Positions 45,041 through 53,886 of a stretch of 64,000 bases of DNA are shown here, piece after piece. Below the pieces are notes generated by a model. It was not told where the DNA came from and did not search any database. It saw only the letters and a program-made list of their open reading frames with translations. Each line of letters begins with the position of its first letter. Positions within the stretch are counted from its first letter, which is position 1. The position numbers were made by a program, and so were the translations under genes. Source of the DNA: Phycisphaerales bacterium (lineage in GTDB: Bacteria; Planctomycetota; UBA1135; UBA2386). The stretch is taken from assembly GCA_020247305.1 (NCBI GenBank), contig JADCJE010000047.1:106516-170515 (forward strand). The letters run 5' to 3'.

Positions 45041-46570
45041 ATGGCGGACATCGTGCTGGCGACGCAGAACGCCAAATGGATCCACGCCTCGTTCGGCCTG
45101 CGCTGCCTGCGCGCCAACCTCGGCGAGCTGCGCGAGCGCGCCGTGATCCGCGAGTTCGAGATCAGCCAGCGGCCGGTCGACGTCGCCGAGGCGATCCTCG
45201 CCGAGCGGCCGCGGCTCGTCGGACTCGGCGTCTACGTCTGGAACGCCGCGCCGGCGCTGCAGCTGGCCCGGATCCTCAAGCAGCTTGCGCCCGAGGTCGC
45301 GCTGGTCGTCGGCGGCCCCGAGGTCAGCCACGAGTCCGAGGCGCAGGCGATCTGCCGGCTCGCCGACCACGTCGTGCGCGGCGAGGCCGACCTCGCCTTC
45401 GCCGACCTGTGCCGCGCCGTGCTGGCGGGGGAGGCGCGGCCGCACACGATCGACGCGCCGCTGCCGCACTTCCCGCAGCTGGCGTGGGCGTACGACGAGT
45501 ACGACGACCGCGACGTCGCGCACCGCGTCGTCTACGTCGAGAGCTCGCGCGGCTGCCCGTTCACCTGCGAGTTCTGCCTGTCGGCGCTCGACGTGCCGGT
45601 GCGCAAGGCCGACACCACGGCGTTCCTCGCCCAGATGGAGCGGCTGCTGGCGCGCGGCCTGCGCAGCTTCAAGTTCGTCGACCGCACCTTCAACCTTGGC
45701 ATCGCGCACGCGACGGCGATCCTGCGCTTCTTCCGCGAACGCTGGACGCCCGGGCTGTTCGTTCACTTCGAGCTGATCCCCGACCGCCTGCCCGACGAGT
45801 TGCGCGCCGAGATCGCCGCCTTTCCGCCGGGCGCGCTGCAGTTCGAGGTCGGCGTGCAGACGCTCGATGGCCCGACCGGCGAGCGCATCAGCCGGCGGCA
45901 GGACGTGCCGCGCATCCTCGCCAACCTGCGCTGGCTGCGCGACGCGACGGCGGCGCACGTGCACGCCGACCTGATCGTCGGCCTGCCCGGCGAGGACGAG
46001 GCGACGTTCGCGCGCGGCTTCGATCTGCTGTGGGCCGCCGGTCCGCACGAGATCCAGGTCGGCATCCTCAAGCGCCTGCGCGGCGCGCCGATCGCCCGCC
46101 ACGACGACGCGCACGGCATGGTCTACGCGCAGGAGGCGCCGTACGAGGTGCTGCGCACCGCGGCGGTGCCGTTCACGGCCATGCAGGCGATGAAGCGCTT
46201 CGCGCGCTACTGGGACGTCGTCGCCAACAGCGGCAACTGGAACGCGACGCTGCAGCTGCTGCTCGCCGGCCCGTCGGCGCACGCGGCGTTCGCCGCCTTC
46301 AGCGCGTGGCTGCACGGCACGACGCGCGCCACGAGCGGCATCGCCCTGCACCGGCTGGCGGAGCTGCTGTGGCGCTGGCTCGTCGACGAGCGCGGCAATG
46401 CGCCGGCCGCCGTCGGCGCGGCCATGGCCGTCGACTACGCCCGCTGCGCGCGCCACGACTGGCCCGAGTTCCTGCGGCCCTACGTCGACGGCGCGGCGAA
46501 GCCCGATCGCAGCCGCAAGGCCGGTCAGGCGGCGGCGCGGCAGGCGCGCCACCGCGGCGTCGACGCCTGA
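45041..46570 (+). CDS. B12-binding-domain radical SAM protein
   Basis: [22 protein letters not shown] (CxxxCxxC); N-terminal [38 protein letters not shown]. Confidence 0.92.
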   Translation: MADIVLATQNAKWIHASFGLRCLRANLGELRERAVIREFEISQRPVDVAEAILAERPRLVGLGVYVWNAAPALQLARILKQLAPEVALVVGGPEVSHESEAQAICRLADHVVRGEADLAFADLCRAVLAGEARPHTIDAPLPHFPQLAWAYDEYDDRDVAHRVVYVESSRGCPFTCEFCLSALDVPVRKADTTAFLAQMERLLARGLRSFKFVDRTFNLGIAHATAILRFFRERWTPGLFVHFELIPDRLPDELRAEIAAFPPGALQFEVGVQTLDGPTGERISRRQDVPRILANLRWLRDATAAHVHADLIVGLPGEDEATFARGFDLLWAAGPHEIQVGILKRLRGAPIARHDDAHGMVYAQEAPYEVLRTAAVPFTAMQAMKRFARYWDVVANSGNWNATLQLLLAGPSAHAAFAAFSAWLHGTTRATSGIALHRLAELLWRWLVDERGNAPAAVGAAMAVDYARCARHDWPEFLRPYVDGAAKPDRSRKAGQAAARQARHRGVDA

Positions 46571-46610
46571 GAGAGTGCGGAACCCTGACTCGGCGCCGAC
46601 GCGCGCGCCC

Positions 46611-47108
46611 TCAATCGCCGAGCGCGCGCTGCAGGATGGCGATCGCTTCGCGCATCGCCGTCCGCAGGTGGTCGGCCTGCGAGCCGGCGGCCGACTGGAT
46701 CTGACGGATCGCGGCGAGCACCTGCGTCTCGACCGACACGCCGGCGTCGGCCGTCGCCGTGCGCTGCTGGCGGGCCTCGCGGCGCTCGGCGCGCGCGAGG
46801 CGCGGCAGCGCGTCGGCGGTCAGTTCCTCGCGCTCCGGCGCGGCAGGCGCCGCCGCCTTGGCGCGCGGCTTCGCTTCGTGGGTCTGCAGGCCGAGCAGGC
46901 CGCGGGCGGAGTGCAGGGCGCGACCGGCGGTCGGGATGCCGTACAGTTCCGCTTCGGCGCGGAAGTCGCGCAGCGTCAGGTCCGGGTTCTGCTGCAGCTT
47001 GTAGATGCAGAACAGCACGCTGTCCTTCTGGTCGGGATAGCGGCGGCGCAAGGCCGCGAGGATGCCGTCCCAGGAGTCGGCGGCGTCGGTTGCAGTGGGT
47101 TCGTTCAC
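46611..47108 (-). CDS. Hypothetical protein (GTG start proposed)
   Basis: DSWDGILAALRRRYPDQKDSVLFCIYKLQQNPDLTLRDFRAEAELYGI. Confidence 0.6.
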   Translation of the reverse strand: MNEPTATDAADSWDGILAALRRRYPDQKDSVLFCIYKLQQNPDLTLRDFRAEAELYGIPTAGRALHSARGLLGLQTHEAKPRAKAAAPAAPEREELTADALPRLARAERREARQQRTATADAGVSVETQVLAAIRQIQSAAGSQADHLRTAMREAIAILQRALGD

Positions 47109-47261
47109 GATGGGGACCTGACCATCGCGTTGCTGCTCCGGAGGTCGGAGCGCAGCGCGGGGGGGTCGAAGAGCGTGGCGAGTCCGCGGTCCATCGTCAA
47201 CGGCGCGCGCCGATCGCGGCGGCGGCAAGGGGCGAATGCCCGACCGTGCGGGACGCGGTGG

Positions 47262-47289
47262 TTGCGTTGACGCCTTCCCCGACTACGCT
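47262..47289 (+). promoter_or_regulatory. Putative promoter of the TGA-TGA-interrupted gene
   Basis: TTGCGT - 16 nt - TACGCT. Confidence 0.4.
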
Positions 47290-47358
47290 TCGGCCTGCGG
47301 CGCAGCGGCCCTCTGCTGCGCTCCTCGCGGCCTCTCTCTCCTGCTCCAGGGATCCCCG

Positions 47359-48354
47359 ATGCTCGCACGTTTCGCCGTCGCACTCCTGACGTTCCTCGCG
47401 GTGTTGGCGCTCGCCCGTCCGGCCGCGCCGCAATGATGAGGCGGTTCTTCGGCTCCCAGTTCGGGACCGGCCGGTGGTGCAGGCGGCGCTGCTCCTAGCG
47501 CAGGCGGCGGCGGTGGTGGTCCGCGCGGTGGCGGCATCGCGCTCGACTTCCGTCGCGGCAAGTCCGCCAAGAAGATCCTGGAGATCGACTGGGTCTACCC
47601 GGTGTGGAAGCCGGTCGACCAGCCGACGGCGCTGGGCGACGGCCGCACCGTCGTCAAGCAGACCGAGCGCGCGTTGCCGCTCGCGCAGGCCTACGAACTC
47701 GTCACCGACGGCGACAAGCGGCCGGTGCTGATCCTGCGCGAGTGCGAGCGCTGCAAGGGCACGGACCACGCGTTCCTCAGCCGCACGCTCGACAACGAGC
47801 AGACGGTGCTGCTGGCGCACTGGTTCCGCTGCGTCAAGCTGCCGCCGAACGTGCTCACCGACAACCATCCCTTCTACAACCTGTTCAAGCGGGAGAAGGA
47901 CGGCGAGAAGGTCCCGCACCTGTTCTTCGTCGACCCCGACGGCTCGAACAAGGCGGAGCTGCCCGGCGACCAGCCGCAGACCGAGCTGTGGAAGGTCATG
48001 TTCAGCTACCTCGACCGCTGCTACGACGAGAGCGCCAAGGACGCGATCAAGGAGCTGCGGCAGGTGCTGAGCCAGTTCGACAAGCTCGACGCCGAGGAGC
48101 AGCTCATCAAGGGCAAGCTCGACAAGGAGGTCGAGAAGAACGGCCCGAACTCGCCCAAGGGCAACAAGCTGCGCGGCGACCTCGACGAGGTCGGCGCGAC
48201 GCGCGCGAAGCTCGTGGCGCGCGAACAGGAGCTGCGCCAGCTCGCGCTGCGGAGCTTCCCGGCGCAGCCCGGCGAGAAGAAGGGCGCTCCGAAGTCGCCG
48301 GCCGCCAAGCCGGCGGCCGACGCGGGCCCGGCCGACAGCGGCAGCGCGAAGTGA
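47359..48354 (+). pseudogene. Secreted hypothetical (thioredoxin-like) protein gene with two consecutive in-frame TGA codons; pseudogene or recoded
   Basis: MLARFAVALLTFLAVLALARPAAPQ-TGA-TGA-GGSSAPSSGPAGGAGGAAPSAGGGGGGPRGGGIALDFRRGKSAKKILEIDWVYPVWKPVDQP..., all in one frame. Confidence 0.7.
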
Positions 48355-48397
48355 CGCGAGCCGCCGCTGCGCGGCAGCCCCTGGCATGATGTCCGCG

Positions 48398-49627
48398 ATG
48401 TCGCTGCGCGCTTGGTTTCCTGCGGTCCTCGGCTTCGCGGCGATCGCGCTTGGTCCGCTCCTTCCCGGGCAGGACAAGCCGGCGCCGAAGGACGACGACG
48501 AGATCCTGAAGCTCGGCCGCGTCGACCCGTACACCGGCGGCGAGGCGACAGCGATGGCGCAGGCCGGCGTCGTCGCCTACGGGCCGTTCGCGTGGGCCGA
48601 CCACGTCACCACCGCCGACGTCGATCGCGTCCTCGGCGAGAAGCGCTTCCTGTGGCTGGAGACCGCGCACTTCCGCATCGGCTCCAGCATGCCGTCGATC
48701 GGCTGGCCCGAGGACAACGACGCGCGCAAGCAGCTGCAGGAGGAGATCAAGGCGCTGCGCAAGAAGCTGCCCAAGGTCCCCGAGCGGCCGAAGAAGCTCG
48801 ACCCGTGGCTGCGGCTGCACCTCGCCGCGCACCGCTGCGAGAAGGGCTACGCCGAGTACCAGCAGCTGGTCGGGGTGACCGACGCCGACTTCGCCAGGAA
48901 CGGCAGCCAGCCGCCGCACGGCGCCTTCCTCGGCCTGCCCGGCAAGTTCCTGCTGCTGCAGTGCCAGAAGAAGTCCGACATGGCCCGCTACGTCGACCGC
49001 TTCTGCGGCGCCAAGGAGGACACGTCGACGCGCCACTACCACGCGCAGACCTTCCAGATGGTGCACGCGATGTCGGCCGAGGGCCTGGAGGGCTTCGACG
49101 AGAGCGGCCTGCACGGGCACATGGTGTACGCGCTGTGGCACAACCTCCTGAACGGCCACAACGGCTTCGCCTATCCTCTGCCCGCGTGGCTCGCGGAGGG
49201 CGTCGCGCACTGGCACGCGCGCAAGGTCAAGAGCGTGTTCCTCAACGTCCAGATCCGCGACGACGAAGCGGTGGCGCAGGAGCAGCAGGTGAACTGGCCG
49301 GCCAAGGTGCGGGCGCGCGCGCAGCACGAGGGCGCGTTCTTCCCGTTCGACGTCATGGCGGCGTGGAGCAACCCCGAGGAACTCGGCTACCACGGGCACG
49401 CGCAGTCGTGGTCGCGCGTCGACTACCTGCTGCAGACCGACCGCGCCAAGCTCGGCGCCCTGCTCAAGCAGCTGAAGGCCGTGCCGCCCGACGGCACGTA
49501 CGAGGCGCAGGGCGGGCGGATCCGCGCGCAGGCGCAGAAGCTGGTGGCCGAACTGTACGGCCTCGATGGCCCGGCGTTCGACCGCGCGTGGCGCGAGTGG
49601 GTGACGAAGACCTACCCCAAGAAGTAG
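48398..49627 (+). CDS. Secreted hypothetical protein, peptidase-MA-like but without HExxH
   Basis: Signal peptide to LLPGQ; GLHGHMVYALWHNLLNGHNGFAYPLPAWLAEGVAHWHARK. Confidence 0.75.
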   Translation: MSLRAWFPAVLGFAAIALGPLLPGQDKPAPKDDDEILKLGRVDPYTGGEATAMAQAGVVAYGPFAWADHVTTADVDRVLGEKRFLWLETAHFRIGSSMPSIGWPEDNDARKQLQEEIKALRKKLPKVPERPKKLDPWLRLHLAAHRCEKGYAEYQQLVGVTDADFARNGSQPPHGAFLGLPGKFLLLQCQKKSDMARYVDRFCGAKEDTSTRHYHAQTFQMVHAMSAEGLEGFDESGLHGHMVYALWHNLLNGHNGFAYPLPAWLAEGVAHWHARKVKSVFLNVQIRDDEAVAQEQQVNWPAKVRARAQHEGAFFPFDVMAAWSNPEELGYHGHAQSWSRVDYLLQTDRAKLGALLKQLKAVPPDGTYEAQGGRIRAQAQKLVAELYGLDGPAFDRAWREWVTKTYPKK

Positions 49628-49637
49628 CCTCCGGCGC

Positions 49638-50024
49638 ATGGCCATCGCCGTGCTCCTGGCCGTCGCCGCCGCTGGCGGCGTCGGCGCCGTGTCCCGCCAC
49701 GTGCTCGTCGAACAGGTTCGCCTGGCTGCGCCCGATGCGCCGCTGGCCATCGGCGTGGTCAACGTGCTCGGGTGCCTCGGCTTCGGCGTCGTCGCGGCGC
49801 TGGCGTCCGGTCGCTGGCCGCCGGTCGTGACGGCGGCGCTGTTGTCGGGCTTCTTCGGCGCGTTCACGACCTTCTCGTCGTTCGCGCACGAGGGCGTCGA
49901 ACTGCTCGCCCGCGGCCGCTGGCTCGCCTTCGGTCTCGACGTCCTTGGCCAGAACGTCCTCGGCATGCTCGGCCTCGCCGCCGGCCTGTGGCTCGGCGGC
50001 GTGTTGCGCAGCGCCGCGGGCTAG
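49638..50024 (+). CDS. crcB: Fluoride channel CrcB/FluC
   Basis: GVGAVSRHVLVEQV, NVLGCLGFG, GFFGAFTTFSSFAHE. Confidence 0.9.
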   Translation: MAIAVLLAVAAAGGVGAVSRHVLVEQVRLAAPDAPLAIGVVNVLGCLGFGVVAALASGRWPPVVTAALLSGFFGAFTTFSSFAHEGVELLARGRWLAFGLDVLGQNVLGMLGLAAGLWLGGVLRSAAG

Positions 50025-50035
50025 GATCCGTGCCG

Positions 50036-51763
50036 ATGCGCCCACTCCGCGCCAGCCTGTGCGTCGCCGCTGCCCTCGCCGCCGCATGGTTCGGCGCGCG
50101 TGCGCTGCGCGCCGACCCGTCGCCCGCCGCACAGGCTTCGCCCGCGATCGCCCCGATCGCGCCGGCGTCGCCCGCCGCGCCCGCAGTCGCTCCGGTCGCG
50201 TCCGACCACGTCTACACCGGTTGCGCCGAGTCGCCCGACGACGTCAATCCGCTGACGGCGGCCAGCGCCGTCGCCCGGCGGCTGGTGCTCGCGCGCACGC
50301 ACGACGGGCTGCTGGCCGCCGACCCGGCGACCGGCGACCTCGTGCCCGCCGCGGCCGAGCGCTTCGACGTCGCCGCCGACGGCGGCGCGTGCACGTTCAC
50401 CCTGCGCCAGGGGCTGCGCTTCGCCGACGGCAGCGAGGTGACGCTCGACGACGTGCTGTTCCCGTGGGAACTCGCGCAGGCCGGCCACCTCGCGCTCGGC
50501 TTCGTCGGCGAGGCGATGGCGCGCGTCGCCGGCGTCGAGCGCACGGGCGAACGCGCCCTGCGCGTGACCTTCCGCGACCGCCACTACGCTGCCGTGCGCA
50601 TCGTCGGCGAGGCGTGGCTCGTCGTGTCGCGGCGCTTCTTCGTCCAGCGCGTCGCCGAGCGCGCGGCCCCGGCCGCGCCGCCGGCGGTCGGCAGCGCCGA
50701 GTTCGCCGCGCTCCTGGCGCAGGTCCGCAGCGAATGCGGTCCCGGCACCGGGCCGTACCGGCTCGACAACGCGCCGGCGGGCCAGCAGGACTGGCGCCCG
50801 CGCCAGGACCTGCTGCTGCGCCGGAACGAGCATTCGTGGCAGCGGCGGGCCGATCTGCAGGCGTGGACCTTCGGCGGCATCCGCATCCTGTTCCGCGACC
50901 AGGCCGCCGCCACCAACGAACTGTTCGCCGGCGCGCTCGACTGGTTCAGCAGCCAGTCGCTGCCGACGCTGCTGCGCGCGCGGCCGGAACTGACCGCCGA
51001 CTACCGCCTGCTGTCGTACGACCACGACGCGCTAGGCGTGTACCGCGTGGTTTGGAACGTCCGCCGCGGCCCGCTGCAGGACGCGCGCGTCCGCCGCGCG
51101 CTCGCGCGCCTGTTCGACGTCGCGGCGCTGCGCGAAGGCAACGAAGGGCTCGGCGCGGTGGCAGTGGCGCACTGCAAGCCGTCGGCGCCGGAGTGCCCCA
51201 AGGACCTGACGCCGCCGCGCTTCGATCCCGAGGCTGCGCGCGCGGAGTTGCGCGCGGCCGGCTTCGATGCCGCCGCCGGCACGCCGCTGCGGCTCGTGCT
51301 GCTGGCCCCGGTCGGCACCGAGGTGCTGCAGCGCATCGCCGACCTCTTCGCCGATGCCTGCCGGCAGGCGGGCGTCGAACTCGACCTGCGCCAGCGCGAG
51401 TTCGCGGCCTACGTGCAGGAACAGCAGGCGGATGAATGGGACGGGCTGTTGGCGCTGCAGTCGTTCCGGCCGTGGGGGGATCCGTGGGACCTGGTGCACA
51501 GCCAGGGCACGGAGAACTTCGGCGGCTACCGCAATGCCGAGGTCGACCGGCTGGCGGACGCCGCGCGCGTCGAGCCGGACGCCGAGGCCCGGGCGCGGTT
51601 GTGGCGCGCGATGCACCAACTCGTCTTCACCGACCAACCGGCAGCCCTGCTCGTGCACCCGCTGGCGTCGATCCTGCTGCACCGCCGCATCGAAGGCGCA
51701 ATCGTCGGCCGGCGGGGCTTGTCCGTGGAGCGCGCGCGGGTCGCAGCCGAACGCGGCAAGTGA
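50036..51763 (+). CDS. Peptide/solute ABC transporter substrate-binding protein (SBP_bac_5 family)
   Basis: FTLRQGLRFADGSEVTLDDVLFPWE; DARVRRALARLFDVAAL; two-lobed SBP5-like length. Confidence 0.85.
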   Translation: MRPLRASLCVAAALAAAWFGARALRADPSPAAQASPAIAPIAPASPAAPAVAPVASDHVYTGCAESPDDVNPLTAASAVARRLVLARTHDGLLAADPATGDLVPAAAERFDVAADGGACTFTLRQGLRFADGSEVTLDDVLFPWELAQAGHLALGFVGEAMARVAGVERTGERALRVTFRDRHYAAVRIVGEAWLVVSRRFFVQRVAERAAPAAPPAVGSAEFAALLAQVRSECGPGTGPYRLDNAPAGQQDWRPRQDLLLRRNEHSWQRRADLQAWTFGGIRILFRDQAAATNELFAGALDWFSSQSLPTLLRARPELTADYRLLSYDHDALGVYRVVWNVRRGPLQDARVRRALARLFDVAALREGNEGLGAVAVAHCKPSAPECPKDLTPPRFDPEAARAELRAAGFDAAAGTPLRLVLLAPVGTEVLQRIADLFADACRQAGVELDLRQREFAAYVQEQQADEWDGLLALQSFRPWGDPWDLVHSQGTENFGGYRNAEVDRLADAARVEPDAEARARLWRAMHQLVFTDQPAALLVHPLASILLHRRIEGAIVGRRGLSVERARVAAERGK

Positions 51764-51949
51764 GCCGCAGGCGCGAGTGGGGTCACGGCGCAGGCGCCAG
51801 ACCACTCGCACCGACGGTGGCCAGCATGCCATGCACGGGCTGGTGGCGGCCTGCTGGTAGCGGCCTGCTGGTCGCGACGCGTCCGCGGTAGCCGATCCTC
51901 GCCGCGTTCGGGCGGCGGACGGGGGACTGCTGCGCTGCCGGCGGGTAGG

Positions 51950-52025
51950 TGGTGGAGAGTAGGGGAGTCGAACCCCTGACCTCGACAATGCCATTGTCGC
52001 GCTCTACCAACTGAGCTAACTCCCC
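51950..52025 (-). tRNA. tRNA-Ala (anticodon GGC), G3:U70 present, CCA encoded
   Basis: GGGGAGTTAGCTCAGTTGGTAGAGCGCGACAATGGCATTGTCGAGGTCAGGGGTTCGACTCCCCTACTCTCCACCA. Confidence 0.96.
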
Positions 52026-52120
52026 CCGTTCCGGCGGCAGCAGTCCGACCTGCGGCAGGCGAGCCCGCTGCAGGCCCCAACCGACGTCGCCGCGAGCGGC
52101 TGCGCCGGAAAGGCCGCGAG

Positions 52121-52148
52121 AAGTTAGCGGCGACGCCGGCAAGTTCAA
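52121..52148 (-). promoter_or_regulatory. Putative sigma70 promoter for tRNA-Ala
   Basis: Minus strand TTGAAC - 16 nt - TAACTT. Confidence 0.5.
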
Positions 52149-52351
52149 GCGCGAACTCGACCTGCGCTGCCCGCGCCCGTGCCGCGGTGCACGCCGCGGC
52201 TGGTGCCGTCGCGGCGGCGCGCTACGCTCCAACTCACGTTCGACGCCGGATGGTCACGGTGGCACCGACCGCAGCGGCGCGCGCTGCGGGATGTCGCCGC
52301 TGGTGCGGACGCGCGGTTGCGGCGGCCCAGCAGGCCGCCAGGCGAGGGCAC

Positions 52352-53182
52352 ATGGTCAAGCAGGGTTCGTTCCTTACGCGTCTGCGTGAACGCATGCGCG
52401 GTCCCGTTCGAATCGACGCCGCCGGTGACGGCGCCACCGACGCGCCGCAGATGGTTGCGGCCGAGCGCGTCGCCGCGGATGGCTTCGACGGCCCGGTCGA
52501 GCAGCGCTCGACGCGCAAGCTGACCGAGCGCGAGGAAGCCCTGCTCGCCGTCGGCGGCCACTTCCAGGAACTGACCGCGATGCTGCGCGGCTCGCAGGCG
52601 CGCGTCGACGACCAACTCGCGCGCCTCGTGGCGTCGACCTCGGCGCTGCCGCAGCTGCCGACGCTCTCGCAGCAGCACCTCGAAGCGCTGCGCACGTTGG
52701 CCGCCCAGATGGAGCGACAGAACGTGCTCGGCGAACAGCTGGCGCACGCGATGGCGCGGCTGCCGGGCATGCTGGAGTCGGTCGAGCACGCGCTGGCCCG
52801 CGCCGCCGCCGCCGACGAGCGCACCAGCGCCGTCGTCCGCGACTTCCAGGGCACGCTCGATCGCGTGCAGGACGCCATGGGCCGCATGGTCGCGCACGGC
52901 GAACAGCACGTGCTGGCGGCGCAGGGCCTCGTCGCCCGGCGCGACCAGGAGTTCAAGGACCTGACCGAGGGCATTCAGGTGACGCAGCTGCGCGCCGCCG
53001 ACGAACTGCACCGCGCCGCCGCCGACGGCATGCAGTCGCTGCGCCAGAGCCACGAAGACCAGAGCAACCGCCTGCAGCGCATCGTGCAGGAATCGGCGGC
53101 CGGCAACCGCGCCGTGCTGTTCGGCCTGGCGATGCTGGCGATCCTCACCATCGGCGTCCTGGCCCTGCGGCTGATCGCGTGA
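52352..53182 (+). CDS. Coiled-coil protein with C-terminal TM anchor (start may be 52250)
   Basis: Long heptad-rich Gln/Arg/Glu region, terminal AVLFGLAMLAILTIGVLALRLIA. Confidence 0.72.
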   Translation: MVKQGSFLTRLRERMRGPVRIDAAGDGATDAPQMVAAERVAADGFDGPVEQRSTRKLTEREEALLAVGGHFQELTAMLRGSQARVDDQLARLVASTSALPQLPTLSQQHLEALRTLAAQMERQNVLGEQLAHAMARLPGMLESVEHALARAAAADERTSAVVRDFQGTLDRVQDAMGRMVAHGEQHVLAAQGLVARRDQEFKDLTEGIQVTQLRAADELHRAAADGMQSLRQSHEDQSNRLQRIVQESAAGNRAVLFGLAMLAILTIGVLALRLIA

Positions 53183-53793
53183 GCGCCGCGGCCGGCCGCC
53201 GGCTCTGGCTCGTGCGCCACGGCGAGACCGAGGGCCAGTCGTCGATCCGCTACCACGGCCGCAACGACGTGGCGCTGTCGGACGAAGGCCGCGCGCAGAT
53301 CCGCGCGCTGGCGCCGCTGCTGGCCGGCGTCGAGTTCGCGCACGTCGTGCACTCGCCGCTGCGCCGCGCTGCCGAGTCGGCGGCGATCCTCGGCGAGCGC
53401 CTCGGCCTGGCGACCGCGCGCTTTCGCGTCGACGAGCGGTTGCGCGAGATCTGCTTCGGCGACTGCGAGGGCATGACCGCCGAGGAGATCGCGGCGGCCC
53501 ATCCGGCGTTCTGGGCCGAGCATCGCGCCGGCCGCGCCGACGCGTTCCCCGGCGGCGAGAGCCGCGCCGGTTTCGCGGCGCGCGTCCGGGCGGCCATCCT
53601 GGAGCATGCGTCGGCGCCGTGGGCGGGCGACCTGTTGGTCGTCGCGCACCGCGGCATCGTGCGCCACGGACTGCATGCGCTGCTGGGCGAGTCCGGCCAC
53701 GGCCTCGACCCGTACGCGGTGGCGCTCGGCAGCGTGTCGGTCGTGCGCGACGTCGGCGGCTGGCGGCTCGAAGCGCTGTCGCTGTTGCCGTAG
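53179..53793 (+). CDS. Histidine phosphatase family (phosphoglycerate mutase-like) protein
   Basis: LWLVRHGETEGQSSIRYHGRNDVALSDEGRAQ, VVHSPLRRAAESAAIL, LLVVAHRGIVRHGLHALL. Confidence 0.92.
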   Translation: MSAAAGRRLWLVRHGETEGQSSIRYHGRNDVALSDEGRAQIRALAPLLAGVEFAHVVHSPLRRAAESAAILGERLGLATARFRVDERLREICFGDCEGMTAEEIAAAHPAFWAEHRAGRADAFPGGESRAGFAARVRAAILEHASAPWAGDLLVVAHRGIVRHGLHALLGESGHGLDPYAVALGSVSVVRDVGGWRLEALSLLP

Positions 53794-53886
53794 GCGTCTG
53801 CCCCGCCCGGCCATCGTCGGGATCGTCGCCGCGCGCCAGCGCGGCCTTCCTTCGCGGGCGGCGATGCGCGATCCTCTCCGCCCCGC

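Noticed and set aside
43982-46552. 856-aa minus ORF
   Set aside because: Antisense to the sigma-54 AAA+ and radical SAM genes.
47434-47439. Confident selenocysteine assignment for TGA-TGA
   Set aside because: No flanking Cys-homologue evidence and no clear bSECIS could be established by eye; adjacent double Sec would be extraordinary. Left as an open anomaly.
49600-49640. Fluoride riboswitch before crcB
   Set aside because: Only ~10 nt separate crcB from the upstream stop codon; no riboswitch-length leader is present.
51846-51876. Short direct repeat gcggcctgctggt x2 near tRNA-Ala as an integration site
   Set aside because: Only ~13 bp, no integrase, and no duplication of the tRNA 3' end was noticed.
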